Positions 9,865-19,345 of a stretch of 64,000 bases of DNA are shown one piece after another (position 1 is the first letter of the stretch; the number at the start of each line of letters is the position of its first letter). The notes beneath the pieces were generated by a model. The model saw nothing but the letters and a program-made list of their open reading frames with translations. It did no database searches and had not been told where the DNA came from. The stretch is from positions 1,240,001 to 1,304,000 of the forward strand of contig NZ_CP113088.1 of the NCBI RefSeq assembly GCF_026625145.1, read 5' to 3'. A program made the position numbers and the translations under genes. The DNA is from Lacinutrix neustonica (lineage in GTDB: Bacteria > Bacteroidota > Bacteroidia > Flavobacteriales > Flavobacteriaceae).

Positions 9865-10155
9865 TTATAATTTTGAGAAAAAGATTGACAAATCGAAATC
9901 TATAATAAATAAAAAAAGAAGTATTAAAACAGAAATAATTATGATAATGCGCCTATTTGCAGATTTGTCAGGAGCGTTTCTTAACTCATGTAAAGCAGAA
10001 CTAAATTTCGATTTAATGCCACCACTGCTACCAACGGTTGACCTGTAATCATCAAACTTATGTTTCATTTCAAACGGACTCCCGTCCCCACTTCCTTTAT
10101 AATAGCGCGGCGTATAATTATAACGTTTGTTTTTTTTATGTGGAATAATGCCCAT
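9865..10155 (-). CDS. Small basic protein with C-terminal membrane anchor
   Basis: 96 residues. The N-terminus is basic and aromatic (HKKNKRYNYTPRYYKG), the middle is polar, and the end is a hydrophobic helix (about residues 70-90) after a basic RRIIII start. Homologues at this position are sometimes labelled riboflavin synthase subunit beta because of proximity to ribH, but nothing in the sequence supports an enzyme. The neighbour at 10169-10390 has the same layout and a similar KKFNYQSRF motif, so the pair may be paralogues. Function unknown. Confidence 0.72.
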   Translation of the reverse strand: MGIIPHKKNKRYNYTPRYYKGSGDGSPFEMKHKFDDYRSTVGSSGGIKSKFSSALHELRNAPDKSANRRIIIIISVLILLFLFIIDFDLSIFFSKL

Positions 10156-10168
10156 AATACTATCCTAT

Positions 10169-10390
10169 TTATGTTTCTAAGTAGTAAAGTATAGCAATAA
10201 TAATGCCTAATAGGAGTAATAAAAGCGGTAAAGTGATTCGCTTGCTCCTATCGGGACTTGTGCGTCCGGTTTTACCCCATTCACTGGAAACCTCTCGTAA
10301 AGCCTCATGCTTGTTTTTTTTCTCTGTAAGGTTCTCTTCAGAAAACCGTGACTGATAGTTAAACTTTTTATGCTTTCGTTGATTTAACAC
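10169..10390 (-). CDS. Small tail-anchored hypothetical protein
   Basis: 73 residues: a basic, aromatic N-terminus (RKHKKFNYQSRFSEEN), a charged middle, and one C-terminal transmembrane helix rich in Leu/Ile. Fourteen bases separate it from the related 96-residue gene downstream. It sits between ribH and mutL on the minus strand. No domain is recognised. The shared KKFNYQSRF / KRYNYTPRYY motif with the next gene is the only clue. Confidence 0.65.
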   Translation of the reverse strand: MLNQRKHKKFNYQSRFSEENLTEKKNKHEALREVSSEWGKTGRTSPDRSKRITLPLLLLLLGIIIAILYYLET

Positions 10391-10558
10391 ACTCTAATTT
10401 TAGCCTTATTATTACACTCAAAAATACTGAAAATACCGGAGACTTTAGGAGAGTTTTAGCTTAAATTTGTTAACAACCAATAATTAGTAAAGGGTTAACA
10501 GGAGTACCTTATTTGTGTGATGCTTATCCTAAAAATTAAAACGCTGTCTTAATAAGGA

Positions 10559-11041
10559 TTATTGCTCATTTAAAAAGGCCATTTTGATCGCGGCTACCGC
10601 TGCTTCTGTACCTTTATTCCCATGAATTCCACCGGAACGGTCTATGGATTGTTGTATATTATTATCTGTTAACACACAAAAAATAACAGGAACATCATGT
10701 AATACATTCAAGTCCTTAATGCCTTGGGCAACCCCTTCACAAACAAAATCAAAATGCTTGGTTTCTCCTTGAATGACAGAACCAATAGCGATGACCACAT
10801 CTACTCTTTGGCGTTGCATTTTTTTACAACCGTAAATAAGCTCGAAGCTTCCCGGTACATTCCAACGGGTGATATTTCCAGGCGCTACATTGTTTTCTAG
10901 TAATGTGTCATATGCACCTTTAAACAAGCCTTCTGTGATCGTATCATTCCATTCTGAAACAACAATCCCAAACCGATAATTACTCGCGTTTGGGATGGAT
11001 GCTTTATCGTATTCAGATAAATTATTATTTGCTGTTGCCAT
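10559..11041 (-). CDS. ribH: 6,7-dimethyl-8-ribityllumazine synthase
   Basis: 160 residues. RibH condenses 5-amino-6-ribitylaminouracil with 3,4-dihydroxy-2-butanone 4-phosphate in riboflavin synthesis and forms pentameric or icosahedral assemblies. Family landmarks are VSEWNDTITEGLFKGA, VPGSFELIYGCKK, IGSVIQGETKHFDFV and the C-terminal GNKGTEAAVAAIKM. It follows the TPR gene (ends 11071) by about 30 bases, likely one transcript. Intact. Confidence 0.95.
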   Translation of the reverse strand: MATANNNLSEYDKASIPNASNYRFGIVVSEWNDTITEGLFKGAYDTLLENNVAPGNITRWNVPGSFELIYGCKKMQRQRVDVVIAIGSVIQGETKHFDFVCEGVAQGIKDLNVLHDVPVIFCVLTDNNIQQSIDRSGGIHGNKGTEAAVAAIKMAFLNEQ

Positions 11042-11070
11042 ATTTATTTTCCGTGAAAACGGAAATTTTG

Positions 11071-11853
11071 TTATTTATTTGACATCGCTTCTGCTTTTGC
11101 AATAAACACATCTACTTGAGAGGCTTCTATAACATCAGGATAGTTTTCTTTAATGGTATTAAAGTAGCCTAATGCCTCACTGGCATTACCAAGTTCTAAA
11201 GCAATCACTCCTGCTTTGTAGTAATAGGTAGGCGCTGTTAATTCATTATCACGCATTTTAGCCGCTTTCACATAGTACTTTAAAGCCTCTTCCTTTTGAT
11301 CTAATTGAACAAAAGCATCTCCAATAGCACCTTTAGCCATTGGCCCAGTCGCTTCATCCTCGCTAGAATATTGATCTAAGTGTGTGATGGCGTTTTTGTA
11401 ATCTTTCAAGTTTAAGTAAGCAACACCAGCATAGTAATTTGCTAAGTTAGCCGCTTCCGTTCCACTGTAGTTCTCAATAATGTCCAACATGCCGTATTTA
11501 CCTTCACTACCCTTGAGTACTAAATTGTATAACGAGTCATTAGCCACGCCATTCACCGCTTCATTATATTGTTTCTGAGCGTGATACATTTCATTCATTG
11601 CTTCGGCCTGTGCTGGCTCCTTTATAAACTTCCGGTAACCCGGATAACCTAAAACTAAAGCTGCTACTATTCCAATAACGATAAAAATATACTTTTGATT
11701 TGAAGCAACAAAATCTTCTGTCCTGGAAGCTGTCTCGTCTAAAGTATTAAATACCTCAGCTGTTGTTGAGTTTTCTTCTAGGTTTGGATCATCTGCTGTA
11801 TCCTTTATTTTTTCCTTCTTTGCTTTGTAACCTCTTTTATTGTACGTTGCCAT
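11071..11853 (-). CDS. TPR-repeat membrane protein, YfgM-like
   Basis: 260 residues. A polar N-terminus of about 50 residues is followed by a single membrane helix (YIFIVIGIVAALVLGYPGY) and then several TPR-like helical repeats (LANYYAGVAYLNLKDYKNAITHLDQY and similar). This architecture resembles YfgM/periplasmic chaperone ancillary proteins, so a periplasmic protein-interaction role is plausible but inferred. It is divergently arranged with recF (starts 11978) and lies upstream of ribH. Confidence 0.8.
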   Translation of the reverse strand: MATYNKRGYKAKKEKIKDTADDPNLEENSTTAEVFNTLDETASRTEDFVASNQKYIFIVIGIVAALVLGYPGYRKFIKEPAQAEAMNEMYHAQKQYNEAVNGVANDSLYNLVLKGSEGKYGMLDIIENYSGTEAANLANYYAGVAYLNLKDYKNAITHLDQYSSEDEATGPMAKGAIGDAFVQLDQKEEALKYYVKAAKMRDNELTAPTYYYKAGVIALELGNASEALGYFNTIKENYPDVIEASQVDVFIAKAEAMSNK

Positions 11854-11977
11854 TTATGTTTTATTTAATCGTCGCAAAAATAAAATTTTTCTTCATATAT
11901 AAAAGGTTATTTATTTGTTATTTTGCACTTCTTATATATTAACAACATTAGCATACTTCCGTTTTTTCAAAATACCT

Positions 11978-13056
11978 ATGATTTTAAAATCACTTTCCTT
12001 ACTTAATTATAAGAATTTTGAGAGTAAATCCTTTACATTCAATGAAACCATCAATTGTTTGGTTGGCAACAATGGCGTAGGAAAAACGAATGTTTTAGAT
12101 GCTATTTATCATCTTTCGTTTGGCAAAAGCTACTTTAACCCTATTGCCTCACAGAATATAAAACACGACACCGATTTTTTTGTAATCAATGGAGAATATA
12201 ATAAACAAAATAAGGAAGAAAAGATTGTTATTAGTTTAAAACGCGGCCAAAAGAAAAGTATCAAGCGCAATGCAAAAGCCTACGAAAAATTCAGCGAACA
12301 CATTGGATTCCTGCCTCTTGTCATTATTTCACCTGCAGATCGCGACTTAATCATTGAAGGTAGCGATACCCGTCGTAAATTTATAGATAGCGTGATTTCT
12401 CAAAGCGACGCGTCTTATTTAAACGATTTAATAAAATATAACAAAGCGTTAGGACAACGTAATGCACTACTTAAATATTTCGCATTGAACCATACGTTTA
12501 ATGCGGATACCTTAGATATTTATAATGCGCAATTACATCAATATGGAACGGCTATTTTTCAAAAAAGAGAAGCTTTTTTAAAAACATTTATCTCCATTTT
12601 TAAAAAGCGTTATAAAGCCATTAGCAATGGAAATGAAGCCGTGGATTTGGTATATAAAAGTGATTTATTTGAGTGGGAGTTAAACACCCTTTTAAAACAA
12701 GTCATTAACAAAGATAAAGCGATACACTATACCAGTGTTGGCGTTCATAAAGACGATTTGATATTCAATATAGATGCACATCCCATAAAGAAATTTGGGA
12801 GTCAAGGCCAACAAAAATCGTTTTTAATCGCATTGAAATTAGCACAATTCGACTTTATTAAAGCCCGAGTGGTGTTAATCCCATTTTGTTATTAGATGAT
12901 ATTTTTGATAAGCTAGATGAAGCACGCGTGACACAAATAATCAAGTTGGTGGATGCCGAAAACTTTGGACAATTATTTATTAGTGACACGCATGCCGAAC
13001 GTACAGAAAAAGCAATCAAACAAGTCCATCAATCGTATGAGATTTTTAAGCTCTAA
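11978..13056 (+). CDS. recF: DNA replication and repair protein RecF, one frameshift
   Basis: RecF is an SMC-like ATPase that helps load RecA at gaps. ATG 11978 is chosen because it gives the canonical start [14 protein letters not shown]. Walker A is [15 protein letters not shown], the ABC signature is [17 protein letters not shown], and Walker B after repair is [12 protein letters not shown]. The frame breaks at 12865-12869, where CCGAG is seen and CC(A)GAG restores [14 protein letters not shown]. The downstream frame runs to 13056 and ends HQSYEIFKL. The repaired length is 359 residues, normal for the family. Confidence 0.93.
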
Positions 13057-13133
13057 TTAATTAGTAATCCTTTATTTCCGAGCTCGAGACGATAATACCT
13101 TAAGTTTGGTTAAATGAATACAAAAAACACGTT

Positions 13134-13553
13134 ATGAAACACTTATTAACTCTTTTAGTTTTAACACTTCTCTTGACTAGCTGTTCTAAAAACCCGGAAC
13201 AGTTTATAGAGCACCTCAACGGGTACTGGGAAATAGAAAGCGTTACTTTAGCAGATGGAACAAAAAAAGAATATACTGTAAATGAAACCATCGATTTTAT
13301 CACCATTACAGACAGTTTAAAGGGCTTTAGAAAAAAAATGCAGCCTAGATTTGATGGCAAATATGACACCTCTCACGCTATAGAAGCCTTAGAGCTAAGA
13401 CTAGAAAATGACAGTTTAAATATATACTATACAACGCAATATGACCACTGGAAAGAAACGGTTTTAATGGCGAATACGCATCAATTACAAATTGTAAACC
13501 AAAATAACATCGTATATTTATACAAACGTTTTACACCTATTACCACAGAATAA
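13134..13553 (+). CDS. Lipocalin-like lipoprotein, hypothetical
   Basis: 139 residues with a lipoprotein signal: hydrophobic N-terminus ending LLLTSC, lipidated Cys at about 17. The mature part (NGYWEIESVTLADG, MQPRFDGKYDT, YTTQYDHWKETV) looks like a small lipocalin-like beta barrel. It lies between recF and a DUF721 gene, an arrangement common in Flavobacteriaceae, but no function is known. Confidence 0.75.
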   Translation: MKHLLTLLVLTLLLTSCSKNPEQFIEHLNGYWEIESVTLADGTKKEYTVNETIDFITITDSLKGFRKKMQPRFDGKYDTSHAIEALELRLENDSLNIYYTTQYDHWKETVLMANTHQLQIVNQNNIVYLYKRFTPITTE

Positions 13554-13594
13554 TTTAAAATAAATAAGGGTTTCCACTTTTCGAAAAAACAAGT

Positions 13595-13891
13595 ATGGCA
13601 AAACGCAATAATAACATATTAAATATTCATGAGGCTTTACAAGACTTTGTAGAAACAAACAAGTTAGAAAAAGGCCTAGATAAAGTCAATGTTCGTGAGG
13701 CTTGGACGGATTTAATGGGCAACGGCGTGAATAATTATACAACAGCCATTGAGCTAAAGAACGATACGCTTTTTGTACAGCTAAGTTCTAGTGTTTTAAG
13801 AGAAGAATTAAGCTATGGTAAAGAAAAAATAATAACTATGCTTAACGAAGCTTTAGGCAAAACATTGGTCAAAAAATTAGTGCTACGCTAA
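13595..13891 (+). CDS. DUF721 domain-containing protein
   Basis: 98 residues resembling DUF721/DciA-like proteins (VNVREAWTDLMGNGVNNYT, then LFVQLSSSVLREELSYGKEKI). DciA-type proteins load replicative helicase in many bacteria that lack DnaC; whether this short Bacteroidetes form does so is not shown here. Its position beside recF is compatible with a replication role. Intact. Confidence 0.82.
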   Translation: MAKRNNNILNIHEALQDFVETNKLEKGLDKVNVREAWTDLMGNGVNNYTTAIELKNDTLFVQLSSSVLREELSYGKEKIITMLNEALGKTLVKKLVLR

Positions 13892-13955
13892 AGAGTACCA
13901 AAGCATTACTAAAATAAAATCAAGAAGTAAAAATTCTTTTTTTAAATTAAAATAT

Positions 13956-13963
13956 TATCTTTG
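13956..13963 (+). promoter_or_regulatory. Bacteroidetes-type -7 promoter element upstream of csp copy 1
   Basis: TATCTTTG matches the TAnnTTTG consensus of the Bacteroidetes primary sigma factor and lies 28 bases before the first cold-shock start. No good TTG -33 box is seen at the usual spacing. An identical element precedes the second copy. Confidence 0.6.
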
Positions 13964-13991
13964 AGTTATTATAAATTTAATTTTTTTTAAA

Positions 13992-14184
13992 ATGGCTCAA
14001 GGCACAGTAAAATTTTTCAATGATTCTAAAGGGTTCGGTTTTATAACTGAAGACGGATCAGACAAAGACCATTTCGTACACATCTCTCGGTTTAATCGAC
14101 GAAGTTCGTGAAGGAGATGCTGTAGAATTCGATTTACAAGAAGGAAGAAAAGGGATGAACGCAGTAAATGTAAAAGTTATATAA
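13992..14184 (+). CDS. Cold-shock protein, copy 1, one frameshift
   Basis: A CspA-family nucleic-acid-binding OB-fold protein. The RNP1 (KGFGFIT) and RNP2 (HFVHIS) motifs are visible. The frame is lost at 14085-14090, where TCTCGG is seen and TCTGG restores [15 protein letters not shown] through to VNVKVI. The repaired length is 63 residues, the same as the intact paralogue at 14331, which it closely matches. It has its own promoter element and a downstream hairpin, so it is likely monocistronic. Confidence 0.92.
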
Positions 14185-14211
14185 TTATATATTCAACTTG
14201 CTTTTTTACAA

Positions 14212-14243
14212 AGAAAACCTATCAATTATTTGATGGGTTTTTT
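14212..14243 (+). terminator. Intrinsic terminator after csp copy 1
   Basis: AACCTATCA pairs with TGATGGGTT across a short A/T loop and is followed by a run of eight T. It lies 28 bases after the csp stop. Confidence 0.75.
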
Positions 14244-14294
14244 TTATTTCTAAAATTATCGTAAGAAATAATTAATTTCTTATAATAATGATAT

Positions 14295-14302
14295 TATCTT
14301 TG
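14295..14302 (+). promoter_or_regulatory. Bacteroidetes-type -7 promoter element upstream of csp copy 2
   Basis: TATCTTTG, 29 bases before the second cold-shock start, is identical in sequence and nearly identical in spacing to the element before copy 1. This suggests that the duplication included the promoter. Confidence 0.6.
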
Positions 14303-14330
14303 CTAATAATTAATTTAAATTTTTATTACA

Positions 14331-14522
14331 ATGAGTAAAGGCACAGTAAAATTCTTCAATGATTCTAAAGGTTTTGGTTTCATTACAGAAGAAGGTGTAA
14401 ACAAAGACCATTTTGTACACATTTCAGGTTTAATCGACGAGATTCGCGAAGGTGATGAAGTTGAATTTGACTTACAAGAAGGTAAAAAAGGATTAAACGC
14501 AGTAAACGTAAAAGTAATTTAA
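14331..14522 (+). CDS. Cold-shock protein, copy 2
   Basis: 63 residues, intact CspA-family OB-fold protein ([20 protein letters not shown], then DHFVHISGLIDEIREGDEVEF). RNP1 and RNP2 RNA-binding motifs are present. It is a tandem paralogue of the gene at 13992 and differs at only a few residues. Cold-shock proteins bind single-stranded RNA and act as RNA chaperones. It serves as an internal reference for the frameshift in copy 1. Confidence 0.95.
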   Translation: MSKGTVKFFNDSKGFGFITEEGVNKDHFVHISGLIDEIREGDEVEFDLQEGKKGLNAVNVKVI

Positions 14523-14548
14523 CATATACTACAGCACTTTTTTAAAGC

Positions 14549-14576
14549 AAAAGCCCACTCAATTGAGTGGGCTTTT
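14549..14576. terminator. Bidirectional terminator between csp copy 2 and the M4 peptidase
   Basis: A near-perfect hairpin, AAAAGCCCACTC / GAGTGGGCTTTT with an AATT loop. The flanking A and T runs allow it to end transcripts from both converging genes. Confidence 0.85.
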
Positions 14577-14597
14577 CTTATTTTAAGCAGTGTGCTT

Positions 14598-17172
14598 TTA
14601 CTGTTTTAATAATTTTATTACACCTTGAGCCTCTTCTGAAGTGACTGTCATAAAGTATAAGCCGAAGCTACTTGAGATAAGTCTATGGCTCTATCTGAAG
14701 TCATGGTAGATAAATCTACTGATGTTATAAAGCGTCCATTAATATCATGTATTTCAGCTATTAACAAATTTACTTGCCCCACTTTTTTCAAATTAAAAAT
14801 ACCATTTGACGGATTTGGATACACCGTTACTAAGCTATCAATGGCATTAAACTGTTTCGTTGATAGTGTGTATGCACAATTGTAAACCACAAACTCATCA
14901 ATATACCAGCCTTCAACACCATTACATCCATCTGACCCAAAGTCAAATCTTATTTGGAATGAACTATTAGCTGTAATCCCTAATGACGACAAATCAATAA
15001 TACTTGTTCCCCAACTGCCTTTGTTTGCTCCTTCATCTGATGCTGTAAAAGCATTTTGTCCACCCATAGGGTTATCATTTCCTGCCGCTTGATCATTTAA
15101 AACACCATTATAAGGATTGGTTGTAAATGCTACTGGAGGAAGCACATTAAATGGTCCTCCGTTTATGCTAATTTTAAGATTACCACCATCCCAATTTGGT
15201 TCGGTTGCCACGTAATGATTAAAAGCTAATTCATAAATACCATCAGTAAAATCTGGTGTGGTAATTATCGGACTTTCTATACGTAAAATACCATTTTGGA
15301 AATCTGTTGAACAATCACCACCATATAAATCACCAATGGGCGCATTAACAGCATAAATACCGCTGCCAGTTCTATTATTAGGTAAATCTGTTTTTAGTTC
15401 CCAATCCCTTGGAGTCCATGTCGCACTAGTTGCTATCACTTGATCTAAGGTCCAATTTCCCAAACCATTTTCCCAATCCTCAAAAAAGATTGGACTATCT
15501 TCTGATGAGGCACATAAATCCGGTGCAGGGGCTAATATAGGTTCATAACCACAAGCATCCGGATTAACTCTTAATTCTACGGCTAAGATTGCCTTATTTA
15601 CCTGATCAACATCTGCTGTAGTAATTACCTCTCCGGACGACCCCACTGGTGTCTCCTCTGTAGTTAATCCTTCTAAATTAATACCTAATAAGTCATTTGC
15701 TGACGCTTCAAGCGCATCTGCCAAGTTTTTAAAATCGCTGGTTGCTGTTAAGTATTGACTTTGTGCTCTCCAAAAAATATGAGCGGCTTTAGTAAAGCCT
15801 ATGCCATTAATCACTTGACCGTTATAACTCCCTCCATCCACTAACAAAGCATAAGCATGGTTTGGAACTCGCAATTGATATGCACGCCGCCACTATCGGT
15901 AGTACCGCATAAGTACTGTCCGTCTGTTACTTTTCCTGGGTCTCCTTTACACGTTGGATTCCACATGTCTCTAATATTACCCCCAAAAGCGGTGGCATCT
16001 TCTCCTATTTTCCATCTATTCGATTCCCCACAAGTTTGAAGTGTCCGCACGGCATTATTCTCTCCGCCATCCTCATAACTATTTAATAAATCTATTGTTT
16101 CTCCCCAAATATCTGAATACGATTCGTTAATCGCTCCGGACTGCCATTGATAAATTAGACCACTTGTTCCCCCTGTATAAGCATGTCCCCATTCGTGAGC
16201 GATGACATCATCGGCAGCCGTACCATCACAATAATTAGCAGTTGAACCATTCCAGTTCGCATTGGGACAACTAATATTTGGATCGTTATTAACGGTTCTC
16301 ATTGGCGCATCAGCGCCATCATAAGAAGCATAACCAAATGCGTTATTAAAGAAATGATAAGCATGTCCGGAGGCTACGACTTCATTTTGTTGCCAAATCG
16401 TTAGACTCGCTGGAAATGCATCACCTTCTTGCCAAACCGTATTCCCTGTATTGTTTTCGTAAATAGTACGATCTAAAGCATGTGCGATACCCGTATATTG
16501 TTCTATTACGACACCTGAATGAGCATCGACAAATAAAAACTCTCTAACATCGCTATTATTTCTTACTTCTACCTCATAAACCAAGTAGTTCGCACTTTGG
16601 ATTCCTCCCGCCAATCCCTTATTAAACACGTATAATTTAGTATCGTGAACTAACAGTGATGCCCCTGAATAATTAATTTCTTGATTATAAACATCCTGTA
16701 ATGCAATAACTTGAGCTTCCTCTTTACTTAAATTAGGAACTGCATTTATTTTTATATTAGGAATATAGTTTCCATTAATAGCGGTCAGGTCTTTTTGTTT
16801 GTTAAAATGAAACAATAATTTTCCATCATATACTGGAACACCATCATGAAGCTGTTGCAATACAACTCGCCTAGAACTATAGGTGTCCTGTTGTATTTTT
16901 AATGAGCCAAATGAGACATTTACATCATTAATGCCATAGACCCTTTTATTAGTTTCTAAAAAATTAAATGCTTTTACGTTTAAGGTTGCTCCTTCAACTT
17001 TTAAAGTATTATTATTTTTAAACATAATAAATTCGGGAACTCCGGAAATAGAATTAATGGTTACCGAAGCCTTCGTTTTTGTTTGAAAATCTGAAATCGA
17101 TTTTCTAAGATTTTGAGCAAATACTGTGCTTGTAAATAACAAGCAAATAGCGAGTAGTTTTAAAATTTTCAT
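14598..17172 (-). CDS. Secreted M4 (thermolysin-like) metallopeptidase with type IX sorting domain, two frameshifts
   Basis: The repaired length is 858 residues. Order: signal peptide (ILKLLAICLLFTSTVFAQ), FTP/propeptide region, M4 peptidase domain with zinc motif HEWGHAYT and NESYSDIWGE, then DSGGVHIN..GVPNHAYALL. A jelly-roll-like adhesive domain follows (IESPIITTPDFTDGIYEL), then a C-terminal type IX secretion sorting domain (VYPNPSNGIFNLK). Lesion 1 lies at 15870-15873: the conserved N-S-G-V-P-N-H motif is garbled and one base short. Lesion 2 lies at 14662-14665, where CCGA is seen and CC(N)GA restores the final SGLYFMTVTSEEAQGV. The protein is probably exported across both membranes and degrades external protein. 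Confidence 0.9.
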
Positions 17173-17220
17173 TAATTGGTTTTTTTTAGTGCCGCTAAAA
17201 TAGCTGATTATCAAGCATAA

Positions 17221-17250
17221 AAAAAGCCTGGATTTGTTAAAATTCAGGCC
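17221..17250 (-). terminator. Intrinsic terminator after ndk
   Basis: On the minus strand GGCCTGAATTT pairs imperfectly with AAATCCAGGC, followed by a T run. It lies just beyond the ndk stop. Confidence 0.65.
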
Positions 17251-17275
17251 CAATGTATTTTAAAGCTGTATATAT

Positions 17276-17696
17276 CTAGAACATTTCTCTTCGAGAAAAG
17301 TGAAAAGCACCTTCAATAGCTGCGTTTTCATCACTATCACTACCATGTACAGCATTTTCTCCAATAGAAGCTGCATATAATTTTCTAATGGTACCTTCTG
17401 CAGCATCTGCAGGATTTGTAGCTCCAATTAAAGTTCTAAAATCTTCAACGGCGTTATCTTTTTCCAAGATAGCAGCTACAACAGGTCCACGTGTCATATA
17501 TTCTACTAATTCTCCAAAGAAAGGTCTTTCGTTGTGTACTGCATAAAATGCTTCAGCATCAGCCTTAGTCATTTGTGTTAATTTCATCGCTACAATTCTA
17601 AATCCTGAAGCGTTGATCTTTTCTAATATTGCGCCAATGTGTCCTTTTTCAACACTGTCTCGGCTTAAGCATCGTAAATGTTCTATTTGTTGCCAT
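17276..17696 (-). CDS. ndk: Nucleoside-diphosphate kinase, one frameshift
   Basis: Ndk transfers the gamma phosphate between nucleoside tri- and diphosphates. The N-terminus [12 protein letters not shown] is followed by a break at 17658-17663, where TCTCGG is seen on the plus strand and TCTGG restores [16 protein letters not shown]. The rest is intact, including [35 protein letters not shown] and the active-site His in [13 protein letters not shown]. The repaired length is 139 residues, exactly the usual size. It is divergent from the DHH gene at 17784. Confidence 0.95.
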
Positions 17697-17783
17697 TTGT
17701 TATTTTTTTATGGCTGCAAAAGTACTGTATTTCTTCAATAAAACAATATAAATCCATATTAAAAAATTGTATCTTCGCACGCT

Positions 17784-18803
17784 ATGAGTACACAAGACAT
17801 AACAGAGATAAAATCCCTTTTATCTACACCAAAAAAGATAGCCATTATTCCACACAAAAATCCTGATGGTGATGCGATTGGCTCAACATTGGGCCTTTTA
17901 CATTATCTTTTAAAGTTAAATCATGAAGCCGTAATTATTGCTCCTAATGATTATCCTGATTTTCTAAAATGGCTGCCCAAAGAAAATACTATCTTAAAAC
18001 ATGAAACAGATAAAGAAGCTACCGAAGTCTTTATTATGGAGGCTGATATTCTTTTTACTTTAGACTTTAATGCACTGCATAGAACGGGGCATATGGAAAC
18101 TGTTTTAGAACAGAGTCCTGCTGTTAAAATAATGATCGATCACCATCAACAACCAGATGACTACGCTAATTATATGTTTAGTGATGTCTCTATGAGTTCA
18201 ACCTGTGAAATGGTCTATCATTTTTTAGAAAAACTTGAGGCCTTAGAGGACATCGATGGAGCTATTGCAACCTGTCTTTATGTAGGTATAATGACCGATA
18301 CTGGGTCCTTTAGATTTCGCTCAACAACGAGTACAACTCACCGTATTATTGCCGATTTAATTGATAAAGGCGCAGACAATACGCAAATACATAATAACGT
18401 TTACGATACTAATAGTTATAATCGATTACAACTTCTAGGCTGTGCGTTGAGTAATTTAAAAGTCTTACCGGAATTCCGAACGGCCTACATCACACTATCG
18501 CAAGAAGAATTACAAAAACTAGACTATAAAAAAGGGGACACAGAAGGTTTTGTTAACTATGCCTTATCATTAAATGATGCTATATTAGCAGCGATTTTTA
18601 TTGAAGACAAAAATCAAGGTATTATTAAAATCTCCTTACGATCAAAAGGCGATTTTTCTGTAAACGAATTATCACGGGCACATTTTGAGGGAGGCGGACA
18701 TACAAACGCTGCTGGAGGAAAAAGCGACACCACTTTATCTCAAACCGTTGAAAAATTTATTAGTATATTACCGCACTATAAAACAGCCTTAAACAATGAA
18801 TAA
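17784..18803 (+). CDS. DHH/DHHA1 phosphoesterase, NrnA-like
   Basis: 339 residues of the bifunctional oligoribonuclease / 3'-phosphoadenosine 5'-phosphate phosphatase group. The DHH domain shows HKNPDGDAIGSTL, a central LDFNALHR and the family-defining IDHHQQPDDYA. The DHHA1 domain ends with the glycine-rich GGGHTNAAGGKS. It would degrade 2-5mer RNA or pAp in the cytosol, with Mn2+ in the DHH site. A near-consensus -7 element (TATCTTCG, 17769-17776) sits directly upstream. Its stop overlaps gldI by eight bases, indicating an operon. Confidence 0.9.
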   Translation: MSTQDITEIKSLLSTPKKIAIIPHKNPDGDAIGSTLGLLHYLLKLNHEAVIIAPNDYPDFLKWLPKENTILKHETDKEATEVFIMEADILFTLDFNALHRTGHMETVLEQSPAVKIMIDHHQQPDDYANYMFSDVSMSSTCEMVYHFLEKLEALEDIDGAIATCLYVGIMTDTGSFRFRSTTSTTHRIIADLIDKGADNTQIHNNVYDTNSYNRLQLLGCALSNLKVLPEFRTAYITLSQEELQKLDYKKGDTEGFVNYALSLNDAILAAIFIEDKNQGIIKISLRSKGDFSVNELSRAHFEGGGHTNAAGGKSDTTLSQTVEKFISILPHYKTALNNE

Positions 18804-19335
18804 AATACCGGTATTTCTTTTACTAATCTTATGTATTAGTTCTTGTAAAACGCCGGAAGCCCGTAAACCTGAATCTGTAAGCACAGGATCTTTTATTAAT
18901 GAGTCTGCCGATCGAAATAAGAAATTATTCAGTTTAGAACAGGATCAAATAGAAGCCTACATTACAAATCAAGAGGAGAAACTTTTTATACCTTCAGAAC
19001 TCGGTTTTTGGTTTTCAAAAGATACCATACAACAAGATAGCACATTAAAAACGCCAAACTTTGGTGACCTCATCTCATACGAACATTATATCGCAGACTT
19101 AAATGGACAAATCATTTATACGCGAGAAGAATTAAAAGCACGTGACTATGCCATGGATAAACAGGAATTGTTTACAGGCTTACGAGAAGGGCTCAAACTT
19201 ATGAAAGCAGGTGAAACTTATACCTTTATTTTTCCATCTCAAAAAGCCTATGGTTATTATGGCGATGAAAATAAAATTGGAGCTAACCTCCCTATAGTCA
19301 CCCAAGTTACAGTAAATTCAATCACAACAAATTAA
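18796..19335 (+). CDS. gldI: Gliding motility lipoprotein GldI, FKBP-type prolyl isomerase
   Basis: 179 residues. A lipoprotein signal (VFLLLILCISSC, lipid Cys at about 17) is followed by an FKBP-like domain (TPNFGDLISYEHYIADLNG, FTGLREGLKLMKAGETYTFIFPSQKAYGY). GldI is required for gliding and folds cell-envelope proteins in Flavobacteria. It overlaps the upstream DHH gene and is followed after 10 bases by a second prolyl isomerase, a conserved trio. Confidence 0.9.
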   Translation: MNKIPVFLLLILCISSCKTPEARKPESVSTGSFINESADRNKKLFSLEQDQIEAYITNQEEKLFIPSELGFWFSKDTIQQDSTLKTPNFGDLISYEHYIADLNGQIIYTREELKARDYAMDKQELFTGLREGLKLMKAGETYTFIFPSQKAYGYYGDENKIGANLPIVTQVTVNSITTN

Positions 19336-19345
19336 TACAAATTCA

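Noticed and set aside
9865..10155. Riboflavin synthase subunit beta label for the 96-residue gene
   Set aside because: The real lumazine synthase is ribH at 10559-11041; this protein has no enzyme motif and only a membrane tail.
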